Origin: Gemmatimonadota bacterium
GTDB lineage: Bacteria; Gemmatimonadota; Gemmatimonadetes; Longimicrobiales; Gaopeijiaceae
Length of the DNA: 43,544 bases
NCBI GenBank assembly: GCA_003562075.1
Contig: PWWP01000301.1
Span: 1-43,544, forward strand
Reading direction: 5' to 3'
Numbering within the stretch: position 1 is the stretch's first letter; every line of letters begins with the position of its first letter. A program made the translations under genes and the position numbers. The notes under the pieces were generated by a model. It saw only the letters and a program-made list of their open reading frames with translations. It was not told where the DNA came from and searched no databases. Of this stretch, positions 1 to 8,772 are shown one piece after another.

Positions 1-13
1 AACGGCCTTCCAG

Positions 14-349
14 TCAGTTCTCGAAGACCTTGCTCCTGGCCTCGATCTCCTCTTCGATCTTTCCGCACATCATGTCGCAGAGGACACCCACCCGGTCGTC
101 TGAGAGCTGATAGTGGACGTAGAGACCTTCCTTGCGTCGGGTGACGAAGCCCAGCTGGTGAAGGAGCTGGAGATGCTTGGACACGTTTGCAGGGTGGAGC
201 TCGGTGGCCTCGGCCAACTCGCCAACGGTGTGCTCTCCACGGCGAAGGGTGTCCAGGATCGTCAGCCGGGCTGGTTCGGCAAGGGCCTTGAAGCGCTCGG
301 CCACCAGGTCCAGGAGCTGGGGTGACATGGGATTTTCGGAGTCTGCCAT
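14..349 (-). CDS. ArsR-family winged-helix transcriptional repressor
   Basis: A 111-residue ArsR/SmtB-type regulator. The winged-helix core runs from about residue 15 to 90: an N-terminal helix with FKALAEPARLTIL, a recognition helix region ELHPANVSKHLQLL, and the wing GFVTRRKEGLYVHYQL. The start at 349 was chosen because GGAAGG lies just upstream; a longer frame to 451 adds a low-complexity, Arg/Ser/Pro-rich stretch that does not look like protein. The classic ELCVCD metal-binding helix of arsenic sensors is absent, so the inducer is probably not arsenite. Two cysteines near the C-terminus (LCDMMCGK) could be a redox or metal site. The target is unknown. It is divergent from typA, and the 450-bp gap carries a short inverted repeat that might be its operator. 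Confidence 0.85.
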   Translation of the reverse strand: MADSENPMSPQLLDLVAERFKALAEPARLTILDTLRRGEHTVGELAEATELHPANVSKHLQLLHQLGFVTRRKEGLYVHYQLSDDRVGVLCDMMCGKIEEEIEARSKVFEN

Positions 350-484
350 CGTCGTCTTCCTTCCGCAGGGGCTTCTTCCGGTCGGCGCTGATGCGGCTTC
401 CGAACGTGACGGAAAGCTGAAGTGTGGGGATCGATCCGGCCTGCTTCCCACGGCCGCATTGGTGAGCCTGCTGCTTGAGGCGTG

Positions 485-496
485 TAGGTAAACCTA
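485..496. promoter_or_regulatory. Inverted repeat upstream of the ArsR gene (possible operator)
   Basis: TAGGT-AA-ACCTA is a perfect 5-bp inverted repeat about 135 nt upstream of the repressor start. A looser dyad (TGAAT at 507-511, ATTCA at 531-535) follows. ArsR proteins usually bind AT-richer dyads in their own promoter, and this is one of the few AT-richer patches here. The rest of the 350-799 gap shows no gene and no convincing promoter. Operator function is inference. Confidence 0.25.
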
Positions 497-799
497 TCTC
501 TCCAGTTGAATATACCCCGAAGTATGGTGGATTCACCTGCCTGGAGCCAAGAGTCGGCCCAGGGGCCGGAAGGAGATCGGGAGAGGGCTGGGGGACCCAG
601 GGTGACCTGAAAACCTTCTGACCTGGTCCGTTACGGGCCGCTGCCTGGATGGGACGGTGGCCCTCCCTCCAATCGGCCGGCTGCTCCTGTTATCTTACAG
701 GGCTATGCCGACACCACTCTGTCGCGAGCGCCGAAGAGCGCGTTCCCCTGTGGGGGCCAGGGTTGGCCGACACATTCAATAGATCGTGGGATCAGGACC

Positions 800-2641
800 A
801 TGGAACTCCGAAATATCGCCATTATCGCTCACGTGGACCACGGAAAGACCACGCTGGTGGACAAGATGCTCCGGCAGGCTGGGGTTTTCCGGGACAACCA
901 GGAGGTCCAGGAACGGGTCATGGACTCCAACCCCCTGGAGCGGGAGCGGGGAATCACCATCCTCTCGAAGAACACGGCTGTCCGCTGGGGCGATGTGAAG
1001 ATCAACATCGTGGATACCCCGGGGCACGCCGACTTTGGCGGAGAGGTGGAGCGGATCCTCCGGATGGTGGATGGCGTGCTCCTTCTGGTGGATGCGGTGG
1101 AGGGGCCCATGCCCCAGACCCGCTTCGTGACCCGGAAGGCGCTGGAACTGGGCCAGATGCCGGTGGTGGTCATCAACAAGGTGGATCGGGATGCCGCCCG
1201 TCCGGAGGAGGTCCACGACGAGGTCCTGGAGCTGTTCATGGAGTTGGAGGCGTCCGATCGGCAGTTGGATGCTCCCTTCCTGTATGCTTCTGGCCTCGAT
1301 GGCTGGGCCTCCACCGATCCGCATGAGCGGACGGATTCGCTGACACCCCTCTTCGAAGCTATCCTGGAGCATGTTCCGGCCCCTTCCACCGACGAAGAGG
1401 GCCCCTTCCAGATGCTGGTCTCGACGCTGGATCATTCCACCTACGTGGGCCGCATCGGGATCGGCCGGGTGGAACGGGGAAGCGTGTCGGTGGGCGAGAA
1501 TGTTTCTCTCCTCCCCTTCGGTCAGCCGGGACCGGTGCCGGAGGGAGAGGCACGGCGAGCCCGAGTGACGAAGCTCTTCTCCTTCCAGGGACTGGAGCGT
1601 GTAGAGGTGGAGAGAGCGGTGGCCGGCGATATCGTGGCCCTTTCGGGAATTGAAGGGGTGGAGATCGGCCAGACCCTCACCCACCCTGAGCATCGGGATC
1701 GGGTGCGAGGGATCAAGGTGGAGGAGCCGACCCTCTCGGTGGACTTCACAGTCAACAACTCCCCGTTTGCCGGGCTGGTGGGCAAGTTCGTCACCACCCG
1801 TCAGCTCCGGGATCGACTCTTCCGGGAGTTGGAGCGGAACGTGGCTCTCCGGGTGGAGGACACGGAGCAACCTGACACCTTCTCCGTCTCCGGACGTGGA
1901 GAGCTCCACCTTTCCATCCTCATGGAGACCATGCGGCGGGAGGGATACGAGTTCCAGGTGTCCCGACCCCGGGTCATTGAGAAAGCCGGGGAGGATGGGA
2001 CCCGGCTGGAGCCCTACGAGGAAGTCCTTGTGGATGTCCCAGACGGGCTGGTGGGGACTGTCATGGAGCGGCTGGGACCCCGCCGCGGCGAGCTTCAGGA
2101 AATGAAGCCGTCGGGGAATGGAATCACCCGCCTTCGCTTTCGGATCCCTGCCCGGGGGCTCTTCGGCTATCGCTCCGAGTTCCTCACCGACACTCGTGGG
2201 GAGGGAATCCTGAACCATCACTTCCTGGAATATGCCCCCCATGCCGGACCCATCCAGGGGCGGAAGAGGGGTGTACTGGTCGCTGATCGGGAGGGGGAGG
2301 CTGTGGCCTATTCCCTCTTCAATCTGCAGGAGCGGGCAACCCTGTTCATCGCCCCCGGGACGTCGGTCTACACCGGAATGATCGTAGGGGAGCACGTCCG
2401 TCCCGGTGATCTGGACGTGAATGTGACCAAGGGGAAGAAGCTCACCAACATGCGGGCTGCCGGGTCCGATGAGAACATCAAGCTCGAGCCCCCTCGGGAG
2501 CTGACCCTGGAGTTGGCCCTGGAGTTCATCGACGACGACGAACTCATCGAGGTGACCCCCGATGCCATCCGTCTCCGGAAGAAGGAGCTGGACGCCAACC
2601 GGAGGAAGAAGGCACAGAAGGCCATGGCGGCTGGACGATAG
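800..2641 (+). CDS. typA: Ribosome-associated translational GTPase TypA/BipA
   Basis: A 613-residue TypA/BipA GTPase of the usual family length (about 600-615). G1 is AHVDHGKTT (residues 10-18), G3 is [16 protein letters not shown] (about 73), and G4 is NKVDR (about 127). EF-G-like domains II, III and V follow, then the BipA-specific C-terminal domain. The family binds 70S ribosomes and helps 50S assembly and growth under stress or cold. The ATG at 800 directly begins the conserved [16 protein letters not shown] start. A cytidylate-deaminase-like gene follows after 14 nt on the same strand, so the two are probably co-transcribed. The sequence is intact. Confidence 0.97.
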   Translation: MELRNIAIIAHVDHGKTTLVDKMLRQAGVFRDNQEVQERVMDSNPLERERGITILSKNTAVRWGDVKINIVDTPGHADFGGEVERILRMVDGVLLLVDAVEGPMPQTRFVTRKALELGQMPVVVINKVDRDAARPEEVHDEVLELFMELEASDRQLDAPFLYASGLDGWASTDPHERTDSLTPLFEAILEHVPAPSTDEEGPFQMLVSTLDHSTYVGRIGIGRVERGSVSVGENVSLLPFGQPGPVPEGEARRARVTKLFSFQGLERVEVERAVAGDIVALSGIEGVEIGQTLTHPEHRDRVRGIKVEEPTLSVDFTVNNSPFAGLVGKFVTTRQLRDRLFRELERNVALRVEDTEQPDTFSVSGRGELHLSILMETMRREGYEFQVSRPRVIEKAGEDGTRLEPYEEVLVDVPDGLVGTVMERLGPRRGELQEMKPSGNGITRLRFRIPARGLFGYRSEFLTDTRGEGILNHHFLEYAPHAGPIQGRKRGVLVADREGEAVAYSLFNLQERATLFIAPGTSVYTGMIVGEHVRPGDLDVNVTKGKKLTNMRAAGSDENIKLEPPRELTLELALEFIDDDELIEVTPDAIRLRKKELDANRRKKAQKAMAAGR

Positions 2642-2655
2642 AAGGGATCGGTTCC

Positions 2656-3180
2656 ATGCCCACCCTCTTCAAAGACAAGGTCCCTTCCAACACCCATCCC
2701 CTGAACGTGGTGCCGGACGTGTCACCTGAAGCGGCGGAGGCCTGGACGGTGACGCGTCCGCCCCTCTTCGAGGTCTACATGCGCATGGCCGAGGAGCTGG
2801 CCAAGCGGAGTACGTGTCGCCGCCTCTCCGTTGGGACCGTCATCACCGACTACCAGTTGGAGAACGTGGTGGGGATCGGGTACAACGGAAACGCCCGAGG
2901 CTTTCCCAACGACTGCGACTCGCCCACCCCGGGAGCCTGCGGCTGCATCCACTCGGAGATGAACGCCCTGGTAAAGGCACCGGGGCAGCTCGAGGACAAG
3001 GTGGTCTTCGTGACTGCTTCTCCCTGTCCCGCCTGCGCGAAACTCGTGATCCAGGCCAAGGTCCGGTTCCTCTACTACCGGGTCCCCTATCGTCGGCCTC
3101 AGGGGTTGGAGATCCTGGAACAGGGAGGAGTCACGGCGGTCCGCTATGACCAGTGGACCCACCACTGGCGAGGGGAGTGA
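2656..3180 (+). CDS. dCMP/cytidine deaminase-family zinc enzyme
   Basis: A 174-residue member of the CDA/dCMP deaminase fold. Zinc-site motifs are CIHSEMNAL (His99 ligand, Glu101 proton shuttle) and PCPACAK (Cys124 and Cys127 ligands), as in deoxycytidylate deaminases, which make dUMP for thymidylate synthesis. The substrate-side segment GIGYNGNARGFPNDCD matches the GYNG signature of dCMP deaminases. The usual HAE is HSE here, a tolerated variant. About 35 extra residues precede the conserved core. It lies 14 nt after typA. A ComEB-like role or another nucleotide substrate cannot be excluded. Confidence 0.85.
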   Translation: MPTLFKDKVPSNTHPLNVVPDVSPEAAEAWTVTRPPLFEVYMRMAEELAKRSTCRRLSVGTVITDYQLENVVGIGYNGNARGFPNDCDSPTPGACGCIHSEMNALVKAPGQLEDKVVFVTASPCPACAKLVIQAKVRFLYYRVPYRRPQGLEILEQGGVTAVRYDQWTHHWRGE

Positions 3181-3249
3181 CCGCCCCTCACCAGGCAGTG
3201 TCGACTTTCAGTCGATCCCTCAAGGGGTGGGCCCGCCGAGTAGGCTGAA

Positions 3250-3277
3250 CCCTGACGAGGGCCTCTGGGCGTCAGGG
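3250..3277. repeat. 8-bp inverted repeat at the convergent gene end
   Basis: CCCTGACG (3250-3257) and CGTCAGGG (3270-3277) are perfect complements around a 12-nt loop. The hairpin covers the stop codon of the P1 peptidase and lies between two converging genes. No T-run follows on either strand, so a classic intrinsic terminator is not shown. It may still act as a 3' end or RNA-stability hairpin. Confidence 0.35.
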
Positions 3278-4429
3278 GATCCGGCCTGCCTCCTTGAGAA
3301 GTCGCTTCACATCCTCCAGGGGGACGGCATCGGCCGTCGTCCCCCCATCGCCTTGGACGGTGGTGGCCTTGAGGACCGAGTTGATCACTGCCTCCTCGGT
3401 GGCTTCCACCACGCCCTGGAACAGTCCTGAGGTGGCGGCGTTGGGGAGGTCCTCAACGGAGGGAATGGGAGCGTCACCGGTCCGGCGAACTCCATCGGCT
3501 GTGGAGAAAGCGATGACGTAGTCTCCCGAGCCGTTCCCGGCGAAGGAGCCTGTCCGAGCCAGTCCCATGATGGCCCGGGCAGCCAGCCGTTCCAGATTCC
3601 GGTCCGACAACGGTGCGTCCGTGGCCACCACGATCATGATGGAACCTTCTCCCTCATCGGCCTCCACTTGGCTCTGGAAGGAGTACCGACCCAGGGCCTC
3701 CCCCACCCGGACGCCGTCCATCATGAGGAGGCCCCCGAAGTTGGACTGGACCAGAACACCCACCTTGTAGCCCCCCAGGGACTCGGGGAGGACCCGAGAA
3801 GAGGTCCCGATCCCCCCTTTCCACCCGAAGGCCCGCGTCCCGGTGCCGGCCCCCACGGACCCCTGAGCCACCGGACCAGAGCTGGCTGACTCCAGGGCTT
3901 CTACCACGTGATCGGGGGTGATGGGTCGGGAGCGGATATCGTTCAGCGCGCCGTCATTGGTTTCTCCCACCACGGGGTTGATGGAGCGGACATCTTCCAT
4001 CCCGGGCTTCGCAAGGAGCCAATCCACCATGGCGTTGGCAGCCTGCCAGACGCAGAGGGTGCAGGTCAGGAGGATGGGGGTCTCCAGCTCACCCAGCTCC
4101 TGAACCTGGGTAATCCCCGCCAGCTTCCCGAATCCGTTCCCCACATGGATGGCCGCCGGTACCCGGTTTCGGAAGAGGTCCCCGTCGTGGGGCAGGATGG
4201 CGGTCACCCCCGTTCGTACGTTGTCCCTTTCCCACACCGTGGTCTGTCCGACCTGTACCCCGTCGACATCCGTGATGGCGTTGTTCTCCCCTGGGGCGAA
4301 TATCCCGATCTCCAGCCCCAGATCTCGGGCAGAGAGACGGTCGTCGCCGGTCATTCCGGCCTCTCCGGTCTGGCCCAGGAGGGAAGCGGGAAGGAGGAAG
4401 ACGATGGAAAGGAAGAGGAAGGAACGCAT
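3272..4429 (-). CDS. Secreted P1-family (S58, DmpA-like) aminopeptidase/esterase
   Basis: A 385-residue N-terminal-nucleophile hydrolase of the P1/DmpA family (MEROPS S58), whose members are D-/L- or beta-aminopeptidases. An N-terminal signal peptide (MRSFLFLSIVFLLPASLLGQ) predicts export. Family landmarks are DVDGVQVGQTTV (about 54-65), GNGFGKLAG, GSVGAGTGTRAFGWKGGIGTSSR (residues 190-212, two blocks) and GSIMIVVATDAPL. By analogy with DmpA, autocleavage would fall at Gly262-Ser263, making Ser263 the nucleophile; this is alignment from memory. It lies 67 nt downstream of heme O synthase on the same strand. No functional link to respiration is evident, so linkage may be incidental. Confidence 0.9.
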   Translation of the reverse strand: MRSFLFLSIVFLLPASLLGQTGEAGMTGDDRLSARDLGLEIGIFAPGENNAITDVDGVQVGQTTVWERDNVRTGVTAILPHDGDLFRNRVPAAIHVGNGFGKLAGITQVQELGELETPILLTCTLCVWQAANAMVDWLLAKPGMEDVRSINPVVGETNDGALNDIRSRPITPDHVVEALESASSGPVAQGSVGAGTGTRAFGWKGGIGTSSRVLPESLGGYKVGVLVQSNFGGLLMMDGVRVGEALGRYSFQSQVEADEGEGSIMIVVATDAPLSDRNLERLAARAIMGLARTGSFAGNGSGDYVIAFSTADGVRRTGDAPIPSVEDLPNAATSGLFQGVVEATEEAVINSVLKATTVQGDGGTTADAVPLEDVKRLLKEAGRIP

Positions 4430-4496
4430 TCGGGACCTCCCGGTCGCAGGGTAGGTGGCCGCTTGGGGCCGGAGTATTTGAAGGTCCCCTGGGCAA

Positions 4497-5453
4497 TCAT
4501 CCGAGGGGGACGGTGTCGATGAGCATGAACCCCAGAAGGAGGGGCTGGTAGGCCAGGGAGCCCAGGAAGACCTTTCGGATGGGCCCCCGGTCCATTGTGG
4601 TGCCGGCCTTCACGGTCCAGAAGAAGAGGACGCAGCCCAGAAAGAGGGCGCCGGCGAAATAGATCCATCCCGTGAGCTGGATGAGGGTCGGGACCAGGCT
4701 CAGCGGGACCAGCAATCCGGTGTAGAGCCCCATCTGCCGGGCGATGACCTTCCCCTCCGGATCGGCCGGGGGCGTCAGGAGGAAGCCGGCTCGGGCGTAG
4801 TCCTCCCGCAGGAGCCAGGCCAACGCCAGTACGTGGGGGAGCTGCCAGAGGAAGGCAATCCCGAAGAGGACCAGGCCGCCCAGGGTCACCGTTCCCGTGG
4901 CTGCGCTCCAGCCGATGAGTGCTGGCATAGCGCCGGGAATGGCCCCGGCCAGGGTTGCTGCATAGGAGCGGGACTTGAGGGGGGTGTAGATGAAGTTGTA
5001 GGCAATGGCCGAGAAGAGTGTCAGGGCCGCCGGAAGCCACCCGACCGTCAGGAAGAGGTAGAGGCATCCCCCTCCGATGAGGATGAGTCCGAAGGCCAGG
5101 GCCTCCCAGGGTCGGAGGCGCCCCGACGGAACCGGACGTCGCCGGGTCCGGACCATTCGGCTGTCCACCTCCCGCTCCAGATACTGGTTCAGGGCCAGGG
5201 CACCGGCCGTGGCCAACACCGTCCCCAGAAGGGTGTGGAGGACCGGGACCAGTTCGGCCGTCCCCCTGGACCCAACCCAGTACGAGACCCCGGTGGTGAT
5301 CATGACGAACCCGGCGATGCCAGGTTTGGTCAGTTCGTAGAAGGCACGGATCCGGGAGTCGGATCTACTCTGGCGCAGGGCGGAGCCGTGTCCTCCCTTG
5401 GGGATGGCTCGAGGGTCGATCCTCTTCTTCCGCTGGGAGTCAGCCGTTGGCAT
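4497..5453 (-). CDS. ctaB: Protoheme IX farnesyltransferase (heme O synthase)
   Basis: A 318-residue UbiA-superfamily integral membrane prenyltransferase that adds a hydroxyethylfarnesyl group to heme b, giving heme O for heme-copper oxidases. The prenyl-diphosphate/Mg site is NQYLEREVDSRMVRTRRRP (N89, E93, D97). The second family motif is YNFIYTPLKSRS, and about eight hydrophobic helices follow. The start at 5453 (MPTADSQRKK) was preferred over 5534 because the upstream 27 residues are low complexity; no clear ribosome-binding site supports either. It is divergent from the ba3 oxidase operon, which fits supply of its heme. No heme A synthase (ctaA) is in the window. Confidence 0.93.
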   Translation of the reverse strand: MPTADSQRKKRIDPRAIPKGGHGSALRQSRSDSRIRAFYELTKPGIAGFVMITTGVSYWVGSRGTAELVPVLHTLLGTVLATAGALALNQYLEREVDSRMVRTRRRPVPSGRLRPWEALAFGLILIGGGCLYLFLTVGWLPAALTLFSAIAYNFIYTPLKSRSYAATLAGAIPGAMPALIGWSAATGTVTLGGLVLFGIAFLWQLPHVLALAWLLREDYARAGFLLTPPADPEGKVIARQMGLYTGLLVPLSLVPTLIQLTGWIYFAGALFLGCVLFFWTVKAGTTMDRGPIRKVFLGSLAYQPLLLGFMLIDTVPLG

Positions 5454-5747
5454 GTAGGGCCGGAGTCGAAGTGGCAGCGGAGGGAGGGACGAAGGCAGGC
5501 CGTCAGCGTGTCTGCCACTGTTGGTGCACAGCAAGCTGGATCGGAAACTGACGAATAGAAGTTGTTCTCACGCGGGAGGGGGCGCAACCGTCTGGCCCAA
5601 GGGAGATTGGCTGAGGGACCCTCAGGAGGGTAGGGGTGGGCCGTTCCGTCTCCCTCGGGACACCCTGGCCGTGTCGTTTCGTCCCATTGCAGGGGATGGG
5701 GAGGGGACGGAGGGCTCATGGCGTTGGGAGCTCAAGGAGGCACGGGG

Positions 5748-5777
5748 TTGGCAGGAAGTCCGGGGGCCGTGTAAGAT
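5748..5777 (+). promoter_or_regulatory. Candidate promoter of the ba3 oxidase operon
   Basis: TTGGCA (5748-5753) and TAAGAT (5772-5777) are separated by 18 nt, a plausible -35/-10 pair about 140 nt before the first gene of the operon. The 5454-5915 gap between ctaB and the operon otherwise shows no convincing gene; open frames there have no ribosome-binding site and no recognisable protein character. Confidence 0.35.
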
Positions 5778-5915
5778 GCTTGCGGTGTGGGGATCTGGAT
5801 GGGTATGGTCCTTGCGCCGGGCTCCCACCGATGCGTTCCGGGACCTCAACGGAATCGTCGTGGAGCGAGCCATCTAACGCTGCTGAACGTGAACCCAGTC
5901 CGGAGACCCGAATCC

Positions 5916-6161
5916 ATGACCGACCGAGAGGATGGCGCCTCACCGGAGGTGTCCACTGGCCAGTTGGCTCTCGTTCTGGCCGTCTTCTTCATCCTGGGAT
6001 CAGCAATGACCCAGTTCATCTGGGCGACCTTGAGCGACTTCCTGGCCGGCCGGTCCATGGAGGGCGGGATATTCCTCCTGGCTCTGGCCATGCTGGGGGT
6101 CTTCGCCGGCTTCGCATGGCTTCTTGCCAGGTATCTACAGAACCGGATTCCCTGGCAGTGA
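5916..6161 (+). CDS. Small two-helix membrane protein, first gene of the oxidase operon
   Basis: An 81-residue protein with a polar N-terminus (MTDREDGASPEVSTGQ) and two predicted transmembrane helices, about residues 16-36 and 51-73, joined by a short loop. The ATG at 5916 follows GGAG about ten nt upstream; a longer frame from 5787 adds a non-conserved-looking stretch. I do not recognise a named family. Its place as the first gene before subunits IIa, II and I suggests an accessory or assembly subunit of the ba3-type oxidase, which is inference from context. Confidence 0.65.
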   Translation: MTDREDGASPEVSTGQLALVLAVFFILGSAMTQFIWATLSDFLAGRSMEGGIFLLALAMLGVFAGFAWLLARYLQNRIPWQ

Positions 6162-6249
6162 TGGACCTTTGGATTCCACTCTCCGGCAGCTCGGGCACCC
6201 CGCCCTTGGAGCGTGCCAAACAGATTCCACCCCACCGAGAGGTGTCTGC

Positions 6250-6396
6250 ATGAGTTCCGACCCAGCCTCCCATCCCGAGGTCGGGGAAGAGGACGAACTC
6301 CCACCCCCGACCGGGACCCTCTTCCTTATGATGATCTACATCATGGTCATGGCCGGGATGTGGCTTTCCATCTACTTCGAATTCGTGGGGAGGTAG
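6250..6396 (+). CDS. ba3-type cytochrome c oxidase subunit IIa
   Basis: A 48-residue single-helix protein. The acidic/proline N-terminus is followed by one membrane segment (about residues 22-44) ending in WLSIYFEFVGR. In Thermus ba3 oxidase, a 34-residue subunit IIa supplies the helix missing from the short subunit II. Size, single helix and position directly before subunit II all match that role. GAGAGGTG just upstream of the ATG supports the start. The stop is three nt before the next gene. Confidence 0.75.
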   Translation: MSSDPASHPEVGEEDELPPPTGTLFLMMIYIMVMAGMWLSIYFEFVGR

Positions 6397-6399
6397 GCC

Positions 6400-6867
6400 A
6401 TGAGTCCGAAAAAGATGGAGGCGGTGTTCCTGTCCCTTTCCGCCGCGATGCTCCTGGTGTTCCTCCTGGCCCTCTTCTACTCCGCCTACGGGATGGGGAT
6501 GCACCTCCCGGATCGGGATGATGAGGTGATCCCCACACAGGTGCGGGAGACACCTCCCTTCGACGAGCCTGGACTCAGGGAAGTGGGGCCCAACGAGTAC
6601 GAGGCGGTCTTCCTGGGAATGGCTTGGGCCTTCCAGCCCAACGAAATCACTGTCCCGGCAGGCGCGGAGGTCACCTTCGTCGCCACCACCACCGACGTGA
6701 TCCACGGATTCCATGTGGAGGGGACCCGGGTGAATTTCATGCTCATCCCCGGACAGGTTAGCCGTCAGAGCTACACCTTCAACGAGCCCGGAGAGCATCT
6801 CATCATCTGCCACGAGTACTGTGGCGCCGGACACCATCTCATGTATGCCAGGGTGATAGTCGAATGA
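6400..6867 (+). CDS. ba3-type cytochrome c oxidase subunit II (CuA)
   Basis: A 155-residue subunit II with one N-terminal membrane anchor (about residues 8-29) and a periplasmic cupredoxin domain. The CuA ligands are all visible: His102 in DVIHGFHVEG, then CHEYCGAGHHLM giving Cys137, Glu139, Cys141, His145 and Met148. Spacing is the same as in Thermus ba3 oxidase. It accepts electrons from a c-type cytochrome or cupredoxin and passes them to subunit I. There is no fused cytochrome c domain. Its stop overlaps the start of subunit I by 4 nt (ATGA), implying translational coupling. Confidence 0.95.
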   Translation: MSPKKMEAVFLSLSAAMLLVFLLALFYSAYGMGMHLPDRDDEVIPTQVRETPPFDEPGLREVGPNEYEAVFLGMAWAFQPNEITVPAGAEVTFVATTTDVIHGFHVEGTRVNFMLIPGQVSRQSYTFNEPGEHLIICHEYCGAGHHLMYARVIVE

Positions 6868-8531
6868 ACGCTCCCGTCGTAGCCAGTCCGGAGGGATACG
6901 ACCTCTCAGAGGGTCATCGCAGAGTCATCCGATGGATGATCTACCTGGGCTTTGGTGCCCTGGCCATCGGAATTCTGAATGGCCTGGGTCAGGCGCTGAA
7001 CTATGCCAACGTGGATATCCTGCAGTACTTCCCGGGGATGCGGGACTACTACCAGGGGCTGACGGTCCACGGGGTGGTGAACGCCATCGTCTTCACCTTC
7101 GCCTTCACCAACGGCTTCCTGGCCCTGACCACGTCGCGAGCCTTGGCCCGTCCCTTGAACCTGACAGCGCTCTGGGTGGTCTTCGGGATGATGGTCACCG
7201 GGTTCCTACTGGCGGCCTACGCCATCGCCAGCGGCCAAGCCACTGTCCTCTTCACCTTCTACGCGCCCCTGCAGGCCCATTGGGCCTACTACCTGGGGCT
7301 GGCTCTCCTGGTGGTGAGCACGTGGGTCACGGCAGGGATCCTCTTCTTTGCTCTAAGGGGTTGGCGGAAGGAGAATCCCGGGAAGCGGATTCCCCTCATG
7401 GCCTACATTTCCATTGCCACCTACGGGATGTGGGTTCTGGCGTCGCTGGGGATTGCCGTCTCGGTGGTGGCCATCCTCCTCCCCTGGTCCCTGGGGATGA
7501 CGGACACCACGGATCCCCTCCTGACCCGGACCCTCTTCTGGTTCTCGGGTCATCCCATCGTGTATTTCTGGCTCCTGCCTGCCTACGTGTCCTGGTACGT
7601 CATGGTGCCGAAGCACGCAGGAGGGAAGCTCTTCAGCGACCCCCTGACCCGGGTGGTCTTCATTCTCTTTCTTCTCCTCTCCATCCCGACTGGATTCCAC
7701 CACCAGTACACGGATCCGGGGATCGGAACCGGGATGAAGGCCCTCCACGCTACCCTGACCTTTGGGGTCTTCTTCCCCTCCCTCGTCACGGCGTTCTCGG
7801 TGATGTACGCCCTGGAGATCGGTGGGCGGAGAAGGGGAGGGGGCGGGCTGGTGAACTGGTTCACCAAGCTGGACTGGAAGAATCCGGTCCTGGTGGCTCA
7901 GATCCTGGCCATGCTCACCTTCCCCCTGGGGGGGGCCACCGGACTCATCAACGCCTCCTACAACCTGAACCAGGCCATCCACAACACGGCCTGGGTGCCG
8001 GGGCACTTCCACATGACGGTGGGTTCGGCGGTGACCATGACCTTCTTTGGGATCGCGTACTGGATGATCCCCTACCTGACCCGACGTGAATTGGTGGGCA
8101 AGGGATTGGCGGTTCTCCAGTCGTGGATCTACTTCATCGGAGTTTTGATCATGGCCCGGGGGCTCATCTCCGGCGGGTTGGACGGAATGCCCCGTCGGAC
8201 CCTGATCATGGAGGCGCCGTACTCGAAGGAAGGTTGGGAGTTGGCCGGTCTTCTCACTGGGCTCGGGGGAACGCTGATGTTCATCGGTGGCGGTCTCTTC
8301 TTTGCCGTCCTCGTCGGAACGGTCCTCTTCGGGAAGAAGGTGGACGAGCCTGAGGACGTGCCCTTCACGGTGACCCATGACGCGCCATCGGAGAAGGGTT
8401 GGGAGCTGAACCTGGACCGCTTCCGGTACTGGATCATCGCAGCCATCGTCCTGATTCTGATTGCCTACGGGCCCTTCCTGGTCCAGTATCTGCCCGGGGC
8501 GTTCACTTCACCTCCCTACCGCTTCTTCTGA
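6864..8531 (+). CDS. ba3-type (B-family) cytochrome c oxidase subunit I
   Basis: A 555-residue heme-copper oxidase catalytic subunit that reduces O2 to water and pumps protons. Ligands follow the Thermus ba3 pattern: His69 (TVHGVVNAIVF) and His383 for low-spin heme, His381 for high-spin heme (PGHFHMTVGS), and His230 (SGHPIVYFWLLPAY), His279 and His280 (GFHHQYTDPG) for CuB. Tyr234 is the expected cross-linked tyrosine. About 13 hydrophobic segments are present. The A-family K/D-channel context is absent, so B-family is a firm call. Subunit III is not encoded here, as is usual for ba3 enzymes. A strong terminator follows about 50 nt later. Confidence 0.97.
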   Translation: MNAPVVASPEGYDLSEGHRRVIRWMIYLGFGALAIGILNGLGQALNYANVDILQYFPGMRDYYQGLTVHGVVNAIVFTFAFTNGFLALTTSRALARPLNLTALWVVFGMMVTGFLLAAYAIASGQATVLFTFYAPLQAHWAYYLGLALLVVSTWVTAGILFFALRGWRKENPGKRIPLMAYISIATYGMWVLASLGIAVSVVAILLPWSLGMTDTTDPLLTRTLFWFSGHPIVYFWLLPAYVSWYVMVPKHAGGKLFSDPLTRVVFILFLLLSIPTGFHHQYTDPGIGTGMKALHATLTFGVFFPSLVTAFSVMYALEIGGRRRGGGGLVNWFTKLDWKNPVLVAQILAMLTFPLGGATGLINASYNLNQAIHNTAWVPGHFHMTVGSAVTMTFFGIAYWMIPYLTRRELVGKGLAVLQSWIYFIGVLIMARGLISGGLDGMPRRTLIMEAPYSKEGWELAGLLTGLGGTLMFIGGGLFFAVLVGTVLFGKKVDEPEDVPFTVTHDAPSEKGWELNLDRFRYWIIAAIVLILIAYGPFLVQYLPGAFTSPPYRFF

Positions 8532-8578
8532 TCCGGGGGAAGGGCTTTCAGCTCCCTTGGAATCGGAGGTCAGGAGGG

Positions 8579-8615
8579 AAACCGCCCTGGGGTGACCAAC
8601 CTCGGGGCGGTTTTT
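8579..8615 (+). terminator. Rho-independent terminator of the oxidase operon
   Basis: AAACCGCCC (8579-8587) pairs perfectly with GGGCGGTTT (8605-8613) around a 17-nt loop, and five T residues (8611-8615) end the stem. It lies 47 nt after the subunit I stop. The remainder of 8532-8772 has no other recognisable feature. Confidence 0.85.
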
Positions 8616-8772
8616 CATGTGACCTGGGCATGGCGCCCAGATCCGGATCGGGTGGGGCGAAGGTGAGGGAGAGGAAACCTCCAGCCCCATCCGCTCGTAC
8701 AAGGAGAAGACGGGTTGACGAGTCCAGGGCACTCCTGGGGTCACCCGTGGACCTGAAGTGCGAGAGGTGAGA

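Noticed and set aside
350-451. Longer start for the ArsR-family gene
   Set aside because: The added 34 residues are low complexity and the internal ATG at 349 has a good ribosome-binding site.
776-2395. Long minus-strand open frame opposite typA
   Set aside because: It mirrors the typA codons in a high-GC sequence, is rich in His/Gly/Leu/Arg, has no recognisable domain, and typA is unambiguous.
5521-5877. 118-codon plus-strand frame between ctaB and the oxidase operon
   Set aside because: It has no ribosome-binding site, no recognisable protein features and spans the candidate promoter.
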